Assembly (NCBI RefSeq): GCF_027925155.1
Contig: NZ_BSDY01000027.1
Span: forward strand, 1-34,640
Length of the DNA: 34,640 nt
Reading direction: 5' to 3'
Source: Propionigenium maris DSM 9537
GTDB taxonomy: Bacteria; Fusobacteriota; Fusobacteriia; Fusobacteriales; Fusobacteriaceae
Shown here: positions 23,483-32,406 of the stretch, in pieces
Layout: every line of letters begins with the position of its first letter
Numbering within the stretch: the first letter of the stretch is position 1
Notes under the pieces: generated by a model
Told to the model about the DNA's origin: nothing
The model's database searches: none
What the model saw: only the letters and a program-made list of their open reading frames with translations
Made by a program: the position numbers and the translations under genes

Positions 23483-23772
23483 TTTTCACTTTAAATTCTT
23501 TGTGATTTATTTATATTTTTCTCTATCCCTTTAATCCCTTTAGTTAATTTAGTGTACATCTGTACTATTTATTAGAAAAAAATTATAAAGTACTTTTATT
23601 TCACACATCCATACCAAAATTTATAGATACTCATTCCATAAATCCATCTCATATAAAAGATGAAAATCCTTCCATCACTTTTATATGGTATTTCAGTTCC
23701 TTTCATATAAATTTTATATCTGTCTTGCCTTTTAAGAGAGTTTTAACTTAAAATTTATTTAAGTGTTATAAA
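23483..23772. other. AT-rich spacer between the gcv operon and prs
   Basis: No coding frame, aptamer or strong hairpin was found. In particular, neither glycine aptamer block seen at 398-572 recurs here. Confidence 0.5.
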
Positions 23773-23814
23773 ATGGTAATTGTATTATATTTCATGAGAA
23801 GGGGAGAAAAGAAA

Positions 23815-24759
23815 GTGGATAAAAATATCAAGATATTTTCAGGTACTTCAGGATGTCGTTTAGCCGATAAGGTAGCAAAGAAGTTAAATCTGCCTTTAGG
23901 TAAGTCAAAGATTCTCAAATTTCAGGATGGTGAATACTACACTAAGATCGATGAGACTATCAGGGGGGCTGATGTCTTTGTAGTCCAGTCTACCTCTCCT
24001 CCAGTAAACCAAAATCTTATGGGACTTCTTATCTTTATAGATGCACTAAAGAGGGCATCTGCAAAAACTATCAACGTTATCATCCCCTACTACGGGTATG
24101 CAAGGCAGGACAGAAAGGCCAGTCCAAGGGAGCCTATTACCTCCAAGTTAGCAGCTAACCTTCTGGCCACTGCAGGGGCTACAAGAATAGTTACAATGGA
24201 TCTCCATGCCAATCAGATACAGGGATTTTTCGATATCCCGGTGGACCACCTAGAGGGGCTTCCTCTTATTGCCAACAGCTTTATCGACCATAACCTCTCT
24301 GGAGAGGAGATGGTCGTTGTAGCTCCAAATCCAAGCGGAGTTAAGAAGGCCAGAAAGCTGGCTGAATGGCTGGACTGTAAGATGGCTATAATAGACAGGA
24401 GACAGGAGGATGACCAACCTGAAACCCTTGATCTTATTGGTGATGTTAAAGGTAAAAGGGTTATCCTTATAGACGGAATAATAGATACTGGGGATACTGT
24501 CGTCAGGGGAGCTGAAGCAGTTATGGAAAAGGGAGCTACCGAGGTATATGCTGCATGTACCCACGGAGTCTTCAGCGGGGATGCCACTAAAAGAATAGAG
24601 GATTCTCCTCTAAAGAGGGTATTTATCACAGACTCTATCTACCTAACTGAGGAGAAGAGACCTGAAAAGATCGAGATCCTATCAGCAGATACACTATTTG
24701 CTGAAACCCTTAAGAGAATTATAAATAACCAGTCTCTCATGAGTCTGCTGGAAAAATAA
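23815..24759 (+). CDS. prs: Ribose-phosphate pyrophosphokinase
   Basis: This enzyme makes PRPP from ribose-5-phosphate and ATP for nucleotide, histidine and tryptophan synthesis. From GTG 23815 the protein is 314 residues, the usual length, and starts (M)DKNIKIFSGTSG as family members do. GGGGAGAAAAGAAA precedes this GTG. An ATG at 23773 is in frame but adds 14 non-conserved residues. Visible motifs are YYGYARQDRK (ATP loop), MDLHANQIQGFF, and the PRPP-binding segment VILIDGIIDTGDTV. The second Asp of the usual 'VDDIIDTGGT' is Gly here, which is a mild deviation. Confidence 0.92.
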   Translation: MDKNIKIFSGTSGCRLADKVAKKLNLPLGKSKILKFQDGEYYTKIDETIRGADVFVVQSTSPPVNQNLMGLLIFIDALKRASAKTINVIIPYYGYARQDRKASPREPITSKLAANLLATAGATRIVTMDLHANQIQGFFDIPVDHLEGLPLIANSFIDHNLSGEEMVVVAPNPSGVKKARKLAEWLDCKMAIIDRRQEDDQPETLDLIGDVKGKRVILIDGIIDTGDTVVRGAEAVMEKGATEVYAACTHGVFSGDATKRIEDSPLKRVFITDSIYLTEEKRPEKIEILSADTLFAETLKRIINNQSLMSLLEK

Positions 24760-24789
24760 AAGGAAGCCCTTCTGGGCTTCCTTTTATTT
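24754..24789. terminator. Bidirectional intrinsic terminator
   Basis: AAATAAAAGGAAGCCC and its complement form a perfect 16-bp stem on a TTCT loop. It contains the prs stop codon and lies 4 nt from the end of the convergent small gene. Confidence 0.92.
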
Positions 24790-24793
24790 ACCT

Positions 24794-25069
24794 CTATTGC
24801 TTCTCCTCTATAATCACTATTCCTCCGTCTATTATAAAGGTCTTGGCATCACTTGTGGTGATCTTGGTTCTCTCACCATTTCCATCTACAAGGATCCTTC
24901 CCTCCCACTGCCTTACAACTCCTCCGTTATAGTCGTATACAGTGACTACCCTGTTAAGGCCCACAGTTTCAGCCTTAAAGTTTTTGAAGTTTCTCTTCCA
25001 CCTCATATTTCCGAAAATTCCAAATATAAAAACTATTGCAATAATTAATATCAGTCCTGCTCTTTTCAC
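24794..25069 (-). CDS. Small membrane-anchored protein, unknown function
   Basis: The 91-residue product has one N-terminal hydrophobic helix (residues 4-21) and then a basic stretch (RWKRNFKNFK). The remaining ~60 residues, rich in beta-type sequence (RVVTVYDYNGGVVRQWEGRI), probably face the periplasm. The start is GTG at 25069, after GGAGGAAGAGT. The 'vYD.nG..vr.weG' pattern looks like a small beta-barrel, but I do not recognise the family. Convergent with prs. Confidence 0.65.
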   Translation of the reverse strand: MKRAGLILIIAIVFIFGIFGNMRWKRNFKNFKAETVGLNRVVTVYDYNGGVVRQWEGRILVDGNGERTKITTSDAKTFIIDGGIVIIEEKQ

Positions 25070-25175
25070 ACTCTTCCTCCTTCATCATATATTTTTTAAA
25101 TTATATAACTTCTGTAGAAGAATGTAAAAACAAATTTCCGCTGAAAAGGATTCCTCCTGGATAATATAAAATACC

Positions 25176-26027
25176 CTATTCCACTATATTCTTAAACTCA
25201 ACATCTTCTTTGGTCACTACCTTTCCATTCTCAGAATACAAAACAGGTTTCCCAGCCAGCCTTCCCTCCTTATAGTTTATTCTTGACTGTACCTTACCGT
25301 TTTCATAATAGGAAACTGTTTTCCCGTCCAGCTTACCCTCCTTATAGTTCCTGGTGGCCTGTAGCTGACCGCTCCTATAGTACCAGATAGATTTACCATT
25401 TAACTTCCCTTGGCTGTAAATCAATTTTGCTTGTACTTGACCAGTTTCATAGTATCTGGTAGAGTTGCCCTCTAACTTACCCAGTCTATAACTTGTTCTT
25501 GCTCTCATCTTCCCATTCTCATAGTAACCTATTGATTCACCGTCGGGTTTTCCTCCTTTATAGTTTATTCTTGTCTGTACCTTACCGCTTCTGAAATAGA
25601 TAAAGGATTCCCCTTCCTGTACTCCTAATCTGTAGTTTTTTACCGTCTCTAGCTCACCGTTCTCGCTGTAACTTTCCCACTTACCATCAAGCTTATTCTC
25701 CTTGTAGTTTCCAGTTGTCTTTATCTGACCGTTTTCATAGTAGAAGGTAGACTCTCCATCTTTTTCTCCTCCTCTATAGTTTGTTTTTACCTTTACCTGG
25801 CCATCACCATAATATGTAATCATGAGTACTAACTGTTCCTCTCCCTCATCACCTATATAGATTATTTCCTGTTTTTCCTGTTTTTGGGGAGGTACTTCCT
25901 CTTCCTCCATTGATATAGGAGCTGTCTCTTTTTCTATGTTTTCAGTGGCAGTTTCTTTTCTAATATTACAACGAACTAAAACTAGACATAACACGACAAT
26001 AAATAAAAAAAGTAATATTCTTTTCAT
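25176..26027 (-). CDS. YwqK-type protein of MORN-like repeats, secreted or lipid-anchored
   Basis: The 283-residue protein starts with a hydrophobic export signal, MKRILLFLFIVVLCLVLVRC. The LVRC end resembles a lipobox, but with Arg at -1. An acidic linker (EKETAPISMEEEEVPPQKQE) follows, then about nine to ten tandem repeats of about 23 residues with the pattern 'Y(Y/S)ENGk.......Yk.GkldGe', the MORN_2/YwqK repeat. The ATG 26027 is chosen because GGGAGGTTAAAG precedes it; an upstream GTG in frame lacks a ribosome site. YwqK-type proteins are often annotated as 'antitoxin' family, but here there is no toxin partner, so a surface or periplasmic structural role is as likely. Confidence 0.8.
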   Translation of the reverse strand: MKRILLFLFIVVLCLVLVRCNIRKETATENIEKETAPISMEEEEVPPQKQEKQEIIYIGDEGEEQLVLMITYYGDGQVKVKTNYRGGEKDGESTFYYENGQIKTTGNYKENKLDGKWESYSENGELETVKNYRLGVQEGESFIYFRSGKVQTRINYKGGKPDGESIGYYENGKMRARTSYRLGKLEGNSTRYYETGQVQAKLIYSQGKLNGKSIWYYRSGQLQATRNYKEGKLDGKTVSYYENGKVQSRINYKEGRLAGKPVLYSENGKVVTKEDVEFKNIVE

Positions 26028-26152
26028 CTTTAACCTCCCTATGAAATTTCTCACTACTAATTTATACTAAAAAAAGAGGTTTTTACCTCCTCCTTCTTTA
26101 ATGTCCTATACCTTCACTTTCTCTAGATACTATTTTTATTCGCAAAATCCCT

Positions 26153-26188
26153 CTTTAAATAAAAATCAGCCACCCTAAGGTGACCGAT
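26153..26188 (-). terminator. Intrinsic terminator of the YfcC-family gene
   Basis: On the minus strand, AUCGGUCACC pairs with GGUGGCUGAU (10 bp including G-U pairs) around a UUAG loop, and TTTTTATTT follows. Confidence 0.8.
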
Positions 26189-26197
26189 TAAACTCTT

Positions 26198-27709
26198 TTA
26201 TAGATACACTCCTGTAAGAAGAAGTCCCGATGTAAATACAAATAGGATTCCCAGAAGGGGCATAACAAACTTAAACCACTTATCTAGAGTTACATCCACC
26301 ATCATAAGGGATGCAAGGATAAGTCCCGTTGGAGTAATAAATGCCATCATTCCCATACCATACTGGTATGCACTTACTACAACCTCACGAGGTACACCTA
26401 TTACATCTGCAAGAGGTGCCATAACTGGCATAGACAGTACTGCTAGTCCAGATGATGAAGGTACAAAGAAGGATAGTCCTGCAAAAAGAACCATCATTAC
26501 ATTTATAAATACTCCCTTCCCCATTCCATTTACTATATTTGAAGCATAGTAGAGCATAGTGTCACTGATTAATCCGTGGTCCATGATCATAGTTACTCCT
26601 CTTGCTATTCCAACAATTAGAGCTACTCCTAGAAGGTCTCTCGCCCCGTTTATAAACTCGGAAACAAAGGCTCTCTCATCTATTCTCTCAATTACAGCTA
26701 CAACTATGGAAGCTACGAAGAATAGGGTAGTCATCTCAAGGAACCACCATCCAAGCTTAGATACTCCATAGATCATAACTATAAATGATAGAGCAAATAT
26801 AGCCAGTACTAGCTTGGTTCTCGTATCATACTCTCTTGTTTCCTTGTCTGCAGTAGCGTGAAGAAACTTCTTCTCTATAGCTTCCTTCTGAGCAAAGATA
26901 AGGGATTTACTTGGATCCCTCTTAACCTTCTCTGCATACTTGATAATGTAGAGGATACAGATACCTGTTCCTACTACAAGCATGATACCTCTTCCTACTA
27001 TTCCAGAGGTCCAGTTGATTCCAGCAGCATTGGAAGCCATAATTGTAGCAAATGGATTTACTGTGGAAGCCATGGTTCCTATGGAGGATCCCACGTATAT
27101 AGATGCAACTGCTACCATGGCATCATATCCCACTGCCAGGAATACAGGTACAAGGATTGGATAGAAGGCTATTGTTTCCTCAGCCAGTCCAAAGGAGGTA
27201 CCTCCCAGAGCTATAAGGGATGTAATTATTATAATAAGCCACTTTTCCTTTCCGTCCAGGGTCTTTGCCAGGTGGGCGATTCCTGAGTCAAATGCTCCTG
27301 TGTGGTTTACTACACCTATGAATCCACCTATGATAAGGATAAAGATGATAATATCTACCCCTTCATACATTCCATTTATAGGTGACTGGAACAGTTCCTT
27401 TATCCCCTGGGGATTTGAAGGAAGTTCAGTATATGTTCCAGGGATCCCCACTGGTTTCCATATATCTCCATCTACAAATTTGCTCAGTTCAGCCTTTATT
27501 CCAAACTTATCCAACGTTTCCTGAGTAGGAGGATAGTCCATAGCCTCTCCAGTGGCACTTGTTACGGTAAATACATTTGATCCTGAGTCATATGCCAGGG
27601 AATCATACTTTCCTGCCGGCATAACCCACGTCAATACAGCTACCATCACAGCTACAATAAATAATATTGTGTATGCTGTAGGAAACTGTAGCTTTTTCTT
27701 TTTAGTCAT
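26198..27709 (-). CDS. YfcC-family (C4-dicarboxylate-type) membrane carrier
   Basis: This 503-residue inner-membrane transporter has about 12 helices. It opens KKKKLQFPTAYTILFIVAVM, then WVMPAGKYD, then an extracellular loop of about 90 residues, as in YfcC/ArcD-like members of the DcuC superfamily. Family stretches include GGTSFGLAEETIAFYP in the first half and FVPSSSGLAVLSMPVMAPLAD plus ITPTGLILASL in the second. The substrate could be an amino acid, short-chain acid or dicarboxylate; the sequence does not decide. The ATG follows AAAAAGGAGAGGG. Monocistronic. Confidence 0.82.
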   Translation of the reverse strand: MTKKKKLQFPTAYTILFIVAVMVAVLTWVMPAGKYDSLAYDSGSNVFTVTSATGEAMDYPPTQETLDKFGIKAELSKFVDGDIWKPVGIPGTYTELPSNPQGIKELFQSPINGMYEGVDIIIFILIIGGFIGVVNHTGAFDSGIAHLAKTLDGKEKWLIIIITSLIALGGTSFGLAEETIAFYPILVPVFLAVGYDAMVAVASIYVGSSIGTMASTVNPFATIMASNAAGINWTSGIVGRGIMLVVGTGICILYIIKYAEKVKRDPSKSLIFAQKEAIEKKFLHATADKETREYDTRTKLVLAIFALSFIVMIYGVSKLGWWFLEMTTLFFVASIVVAVIERIDERAFVSEFINGARDLLGVALIVGIARGVTMIMDHGLISDTMLYYASNIVNGMGKGVFINVMMVLFAGLSFFVPSSSGLAVLSMPVMAPLADVIGVPREVVVSAYQYGMGMMAFITPTGLILASLMMVDVTLDKWFKFVMPLLGILFVFTSGLLLTGVYL

Positions 27710-27925
27710 AACCCTCTCCTTTTTTTAAGTTAAATTTAATTTTGACAAATTGATTTTACAGTTTTCTCAGGATATTTTCAAGTTATTTTTTCATATTTTG
27801 TATAATTTATGACTATTTTATACAAAAAAATAACAAAAACAAAACAAAGTTGTAGTGCTGGATTACACTAAACCTTTATGTCACTTAAGGTTATTTTAAG
27901 AAATCTTTTGGAAAATCCCCCTACG

Positions 27926-27953
27926 TAAAAAGCCTCCCTTAACCCAGGGAGGC
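27926..27953 (-). terminator. Intrinsic terminator of recQ
   Basis: On the minus strand, GCCTCCC pairs with GGGAGGC around an 8-nt loop and is followed by TTTTTA. The rest of the 27710-27990 gap is AT-rich leader and promoter DNA of the YfcC-family gene with no open frame. Confidence 0.85.
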
Positions 27954-27990
27954 CTACAATAAATATCTATGATTTTAAAGGACAGTCTGT

Positions 27991-29766
27991 CTACTGCTTC
28001 CCCTTTAATTCCCCTATTACTTCTAAAAACTCTCTTCCATACCTTTCAAACTTTACCTCTCCTATCCCGTGGATCTCCAGCATACCTTCCCTGTCTTCGG
28101 GAAGGTATCTTGCCAGCTCATAGAGGGTCTTATCTGAGAATACCGTATAGGGTGGCTTCCCCTCCCTCTTGGCTATCTCATATCTAAGATTTTTAAGTTC
28201 CCCAAAGGATCTCTCACCCTCATGGCTTACCCTTTTATCCACTGTGACAACTCTCCTTGTAAGGGTCTTCCTCTCCCTTATAAAGATATAGGCCTTAGAG
28301 GTAAGCTTCAGAGTAGGAAACTCCCCCTTTACAACCTCTATATACCCGTCTCCTATAAGGAGGTCTATCAAAGCCCTTATCTCCTTCTGATTCCTCTCCT
28401 TCAGGAGTCCGTAGGTGGAGTTTTTCTCCAGCCCCCACTTGAGGATACTCTGATTTTTTGATCCTGCCAGGATCCCCACTACCATGGTGACACCAAACCT
28501 CTCCTTGGTTCTCCCTATACAGGAGATTATCTTCTGAGCTTCAATTGTGATGTCCTCTGTCTCCCCCTCATTTAAACAGTTGCTACAGTTGTCACATCCC
28601 TCTATACCCTCATCTCCAAAATACTCAAGTATATAGGACCTGATACACTGGGAGGTGTGGCAGTAGTTAACCATGGCATTCAGCTTCTCATACTTTATAT
28701 CCACTACCTCCTGGCTGCTCTCAAAAAGGTTGTTCTCTATGAAGTATCTCTGAGTCAGAATATCCTTTGGATTGAAGATGAGTATGCACTGGGAAGGAAG
28801 ACCGTCCCTTCCTGCTCTTCCCGCTTCCTGGTAGTAGCTCTCCATATCCCTTGGAAGGTTATTGTGGATAACAAACCTTACATTGGACTTATCTATACCC
28901 ATTCCAAAGGCGTTGGTAGCCACCATTATATCCAGTTCATCTCCCACAAATTCCCTCTGTACTCTCTGCCTCTCGGTATCTGCCATCCCTGCATGGTAAC
29001 GGCCTACCCTGTATCCCCTGCTCTGAAGTTCAGCATGGATACTGTCCACCTCCTTCCTAGTGGATGCATAGATGATTCCCCCCTCATCCCTGTGTTCCTT
29101 CAGGTACCTCTTTATATAGGTCAGGCTGTTTACTCCCTTTACTATGGAAAACTTCAGGTTTTTTCTGTCAAAGCCATTCACATAAACAGTGGGATCAAAG
29201 TCCAGGTTCCCCACTATATCTTCCCTTACCTGAGGGGTAGCAGTAGCTGTAAAGGCTGATACCACAGGCCTACTGGAGAGCCTCTTTATAAACCTGGGAA
29301 TATTCAGGTAGCTCCTTCTGAAATCATGTCCCCACTGGGAGATACAGTGGGCTTCATCTACAGCTATCTGAGAGATAGTTTTACTCCTTATCATCTCCAC
29401 AAACCCCTCATTTTCCAGCCTTTCTGGAGCAATATATATCATCCTATACCGTCCCATATCTATCTCTGAAAATATCCCCCTCATCTCTGCAGGGGTGAGG
29501 GAACTGTTTATATATACCGAGAGAATTCCCAGAGTATTAAGGGCTCCTACCTGATCCTCCATAAGGGAGATAAGGGGAGAAATCACAAGGGTTATCCCCT
29601 CAAAAACAAGGGCGGGTATCTGATAGCAGATAGACTTTCCTCCACCTGTGGGCATAACTCCCAGGGTATCCCTTCTCTCTATTATATTTTTTATTATCTC
29701 CTCCTGTCCCTCTCTGAAATTGGTATATCCAAATGTTTTTTTCAGTATCTCATATATCTCTTTCAT
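27991..29766 (-). CDS. recQ: ATP-dependent DNA helicase RecQ
   Basis: This is a 591-residue 3'-5' helicase for replication-fork repair. The order is: GYTNFREGQEEII (Q-motif region), Walker A MPTGGGKSICYQ, DEAH box VDEAHCISQWGHDFR, helicase motif VI QEAGRAGRDGLPS, the RQC zinc site with CIRSYILEYFGD and CDNCSNC, and a C-terminal HRDC domain. Length is typical of full RecQ. The frame stays open to a TTG at 29784, but CAGGAGAAAAG precedes ATG 29766, which is taken as start. Confidence 0.93.
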   Translation of the reverse strand: MKEIYEILKKTFGYTNFREGQEEIIKNIIERRDTLGVMPTGGGKSICYQIPALVFEGITLVISPLISLMEDQVGALNTLGILSVYINSSLTPAEMRGIFSEIDMGRYRMIYIAPERLENEGFVEMIRSKTISQIAVDEAHCISQWGHDFRRSYLNIPRFIKRLSSRPVVSAFTATATPQVREDIVGNLDFDPTVYVNGFDRKNLKFSIVKGVNSLTYIKRYLKEHRDEGGIIYASTRKEVDSIHAELQSRGYRVGRYHAGMADTERQRVQREFVGDELDIMVATNAFGMGIDKSNVRFVIHNNLPRDMESYYQEAGRAGRDGLPSQCILIFNPKDILTQRYFIENNLFESSQEVVDIKYEKLNAMVNYCHTSQCIRSYILEYFGDEGIEGCDNCSNCLNEGETEDITIEAQKIISCIGRTKERFGVTMVVGILAGSKNQSILKWGLEKNSTYGLLKERNQKEIRALIDLLIGDGYIEVVKGEFPTLKLTSKAYIFIRERKTLTRRVVTVDKRVSHEGERSFGELKNLRYEIAKREGKPPYTVFSDKTLYELARYLPEDREGMLEIHGIGEVKFERYGREFLEVIGELKGKQ

Positions 29767-29844
29767 CTTTTCTCCTGTATTCAATTCTTTCCCTACAGTA
29801 TACTATAGTTATTTTCTTATTAAAAGAAGATTCATATAAGAACA

Positions 29845-29878
29845 GAAAAAGAGCAGCCCTTAATAGCTGCCCCTTCTT
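29845..29878. terminator. Hairpin terminator between lipoprotein gene and recQ
   Basis: A GCAGC/GCTGC core flanked by A-rich and T-rich arms gives a hairpin on either strand. On the minus strand it follows the lipoprotein gene and ends in CTTTTTCTG. Confidence 0.6.
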
Positions 29879-29882
29879 TTCT

Positions 29883-30500
29883 CTATGCCTCTTCTTTTTC
29901 ATCTACCAGATTTTGTATCTCTGGAATTTTCTCTATTTCATTTAGAATAACTAATATCTCTTTAATCTCTCTCCTGATCTTAGGAGTCATATCATTCACT
30001 GTTCTGATCATATTTTCTATTGTATAGTAGGAGTTTTCTACCACTGCTTCCCCGGATTTTTCAGATACTATGTAGGCATCCATTGCTACCTGGATCTCCT
30101 TCATCTTCTGAAGGTAGGTGTTGAGCTCCCTTGTCTTTCTGGTTATCTTCTCTAAATTTTCATCCAATTTTCTTCTGTTTTCCACAGCCTCCATTGTTAC
30201 TCTGGAGAGCCTGGAAGCCACCTCCCGGGCATCCTTTCCGCTCAGAGTTCTCTGCATAGCTTTTTCAGCACTTACTCTTCTTATTTCTTCGCTGAGGTCT
30301 ACTCTGTTCTTAGCCTGTGCAATAAGCTTTTCCGTGGCCAGGATCAAAGCTTCAGACTGGAGGGCCGTTATTTCAATTGCTGAGTCAAAATACTCTATCT
30401 GCTTTACAGACAACTGCTTCACCTTGGGGCTATTTGAGCTGCTGGTACATCCTGTCAGAATAATAATTATCATAATACTCATCAACTTTAAAATCTTCAT
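29883..30500 (-). CDS. Coiled-coil lipoprotein, unknown function
   Basis: The 205-residue product has a lipoprotein signal peptide ending IILTGCTSSS (acylated C18). A largely helical, charged mature part follows, likely coiled coil around residues 85-140 (SRLSRVTMEAVENRRKLDEN and after). It is expected at the periplasmic face of a membrane. The ATG follows AAAGGAGGATAATATACT. No family recognised. It is divergent from the zinc-ribbon protein gene across a 171-nt spacer. Confidence 0.75.
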   Translation of the reverse strand: MKILKLMSIMIIIILTGCTSSSNSPKVKQLSVKQIEYFDSAIEITALQSEALILATEKLIAQAKNRVDLSEEIRRVSAEKAMQRTLSGKDAREVASRLSRVTMEAVENRRKLDENLEKITRKTRELNTYLQKMKEIQVAMDAYIVSEKSGEAVVENSYYTIENMIRTVNDMTPKIRREIKEILVILNEIEKIPEIQNLVDEKEEA

Positions 30501-30589
30501 AGTATATTATCCTCCTTTTCATTCACTCCACAAAAATTCTCTCTATAACCTCATATAGGGTTTTTTAATAAATTTCCTCTTTATTTTCC

Positions 30590-30618
30590 TTAACTTGAAT
30601 TTTAAAAATTGCTATAAT
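30590..30618 (+). promoter_or_regulatory. Promoter of the zinc-ribbon protein gene
   Basis: TTAACT (30590-30595), 17 nt, then TATAAT (30613-30618), about 54 nt before the ATG. The -10 is perfect; the -35 is weak. Confidence 0.55.
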
Positions 30619-30671
30619 ACTTATTGAAAGTTTAATTTAATAATCTTTAAACAAGATGAGAGGAAGTTAAT

Positions 30672-31475
30672 ATGAATATAAAGTGTCAGTGCGGAGAGGT
30701 ATATACCATCTCCATGCCAAAATTAGAGGCAAACCTAGATGTAAACATCTATACCGACGGTGTGGTAGAGGGAGGAAGTGTTCCCAGAGATATCAAGGTA
30801 TTTAAGTGTTCCTCATGTGGTGAATACAGGTATATCGCCCAGTGCGAGAAGGTGACTAACAGCGGTGCTCCCCTTACAGAACCCACCTCAGAAGAGTATA
30901 TTGAACTCATTAAAATGAAGGAGTTCGACACTCCCGGAATCAGAGTTAAGGCGTGGCAGAGGAGCAACGACAGGTACAGAAATATAGATTCCCTGGAGGA
31001 TGTGGGAGTGAAGGTAGAGCTCCTCAAGGCAAAGATCGCTGAGATTCCCTCTGTAGCTCACTTTGATGAGTATATAGCAAAGATGGAGGCCAAGCTTGCC
31101 CAGACTACTTCAGAGATCATAGAAAAGAAGATAGAAGAGTTGAAGAGTAAGAGGGTGGAGGTTCTTCAGAGGGTAGAGGAGAAGAGATACCTGGAGGAGC
31201 TAAAAAGAAAACAGGAAAAGATGAAGAATGCAGGAGAAGTAGAGATAAGCTACACCCCTGAAGAAGAAGAGAATATGAGATACCTCCTAGAGATCTTAGA
31301 GGATGATGGTGCAGGTCTCCTTCTCAAGGGTGAGATCCTCAGAAACCTTGGAAGGTTTGAGGAAGCCATAGAGATGTGCAGCAGGATCTCTGAAAAACAC
31401 TATGAGAATATCCTAAAAACCATTACCGATTTAGCTCAGAAGAAACTAAAGAAGGTAGCTCAGCTGAGAGACTAA
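30672..31475 (+). CDS. Zinc-ribbon and coiled-coil protein, unknown function
   Basis: The 267-residue soluble protein starts with a likely zinc ribbon: CQC at residues 5-7 and CSSC at 46-49, with CpXC-like spacing. A central region (about 110-190) is strongly charged and helical, probably coiled coil. A C-terminal helical pair (LLLKGEILRNLGRFEEAIEM) resembles one TPR unit. The ATG follows GAGAGGAAGTTAAT. A promoter and a strong terminator make it monocistronic. No functional assignment is justified. Confidence 0.75.
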   Translation: MNIKCQCGEVYTISMPKLEANLDVNIYTDGVVEGGSVPRDIKVFKCSSCGEYRYIAQCEKVTNSGAPLTEPTSEEYIELIKMKEFDTPGIRVKAWQRSNDRYRNIDSLEDVGVKVELLKAKIAEIPSVAHFDEYIAKMEAKLAQTTSEIIEKKIEELKSKRVEVLQRVEEKRYLEELKRKQEKMKNAGEVEISYTPEEEENMRYLLEILEDDGAGLLLKGEILRNLGRFEEAIEMCSRISEKHYENILKTITDLAQKKLKKVAQLRD

Positions 31476-31498
31476 TTCCTAACCTTTGACAATCCATA

Positions 31499-31543
31499 AC
31501 CCAGATAGGTGCAGGGTTCCCTTCACCTATCTGGGTTTTTTTA
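31499..31543 (+). terminator. Intrinsic terminator of the zinc-ribbon protein gene
   Basis: ACCCAGATAGGTG pairs fully with CACCTATCTGGGT (13 bp, 12-nt loop), followed by TTTTTTTATTTTTT. Confidence 0.93.
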
Positions 31544-31598
31544 TTTTTTAGAGGGATAAACTTTTTTATGGACCGGACTCAAAGGGCACAAAAGTAAA

Positions 31599-31632
31599 GA
31601 AGACCTTTGAATAAGAATATAGATCCAAGGGT
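31599..31632 (-). terminator. Weak terminator of the flavoprotein gene
   Basis: AGACCTTTG and CAAGGGTCT form a 9-bp stem with one G-T pair. On the minus strand TCTTTACTTTTG follows. It lies about 28 nt after the stop of the flavin reductase gene. Confidence 0.45.
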
Positions 31633-31659
31633 CTCCACTAGAATTTCAAACAAGACATC

Positions 31660-32250
31660 CTACAGGTACTTCTCCTCAAGGGACTCAAATACCCTACTGG
31701 CAAACTTCCTTGCCCCCTCTACTGCCGACCTGCTTCTAAAGTACTTCTTCCCTCTATCCCTCACACCTACCTTTCCTATATAATCAAGGTTTGAGTGCTT
31801 TGAATATCTCCTTAAGCCCTCCTCAAAAACCCCCGCTCCCTCCTCTATCTCATAGCCGCATGTGGTAACCAGGCCGCACCTCTTCCCCTCCCAGAGGCAG
31901 GGTCCCTCGGTCTCCCCATAGTACTTATTCATACCGTAGACCAGCCTGTCCATGACCGCCTTCATAGGGGGCGTGCAGTACCATGAGTAGATAGGGGTGG
32001 CAAAGATGATGCAGTCTGCCTTTAACACTAGTTCATAGATCTCTCCCATGTCATCCTCCTTGGGACACCCGGGTCCCTCAAAGATATTCTGACAGGCCCA
32101 GCATGCTGTGCAGGGCTCTATGTGTTTGTCCCTGAGGATTATATGATCTACCTCTGCTCCCAACTCCTTCAGCTCCTCCATAAAGGGCTCCAGGAGCAGA
32201 GCAGTGTTGCTGTTGGTTCTCAGACTTCCAAATAATATACATACCCTCAT
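31660..32250 (-). CDS. NAD(P)H-dependent FMN reductase / iron-sulfur flavoprotein family
   Basis: The 196-residue flavodoxin-fold protein has an N-terminal phosphate loop LFGSLRTNSNTA (6-17). A cysteine cluster, EPCTACWACQ (45-54) with C62 following, has the CxxCxxC-type spacing of Isf-like iron-sulfur flavoproteins. FATPIYSWYCTPPMKAVMDR (about 83-102) is the FMN-ring contact typical of the family. It is likely an electron-transfer or quinone/nitro-reductase-type enzyme in the cytosol. The ATG follows AAAGGAGTAAGT. Monocistronic. Confidence 0.85.
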   Translation of the reverse strand: MRVCILFGSLRTNSNTALLLEPFMEELKELGAEVDHIILRDKHIEPCTACWACQNIFEGPGCPKEDDMGEIYELVLKADCIIFATPIYSWYCTPPMKAVMDRLVYGMNKYYGETEGPCLWEGKRCGLVTTCGYEIEEGAGVFEEGLRRYSKHSNLDYIGKVGVRDRGKKYFRSRSAVEGARKFASRVFESLEEKYL

Positions 32251-32406
32251 ACTTACTCCTTTTCATTCCTTTTCTTTCTTCACTACTAAGGTGATTGCTC
32301 CTATCCTCCCCTCCTGCAAGAAAAATTTATTTTATGAAGTAAAAGCTTTAACTCACACTGGAGTATAGTTTAAAATATAGGGAGAAAAAATTTAGGAGGA
32401 GATAGG

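Noticed and set aside
23483..23772. Second glycine riboswitch before the gcv operon
   Set aside because: Neither aptamer block appears on the minus strand, and the predicted promoter is too close to lipA to leave room.
23773..24759. Upstream ATG start for prs at 23773
   Set aside because: It adds 14 non-conserved residues and lacks a ribosome site. GTG 23815 follows GGGGAG and matches the family's N-terminus.
25176..26027. Toxin-antitoxin system at the YwqK-type gene
   Set aside because: There is no adjacent toxin-sized gene. The neighbouring genes are a one-TM protein and a carrier. The 'antitoxin' label is only a database name for the repeat family.
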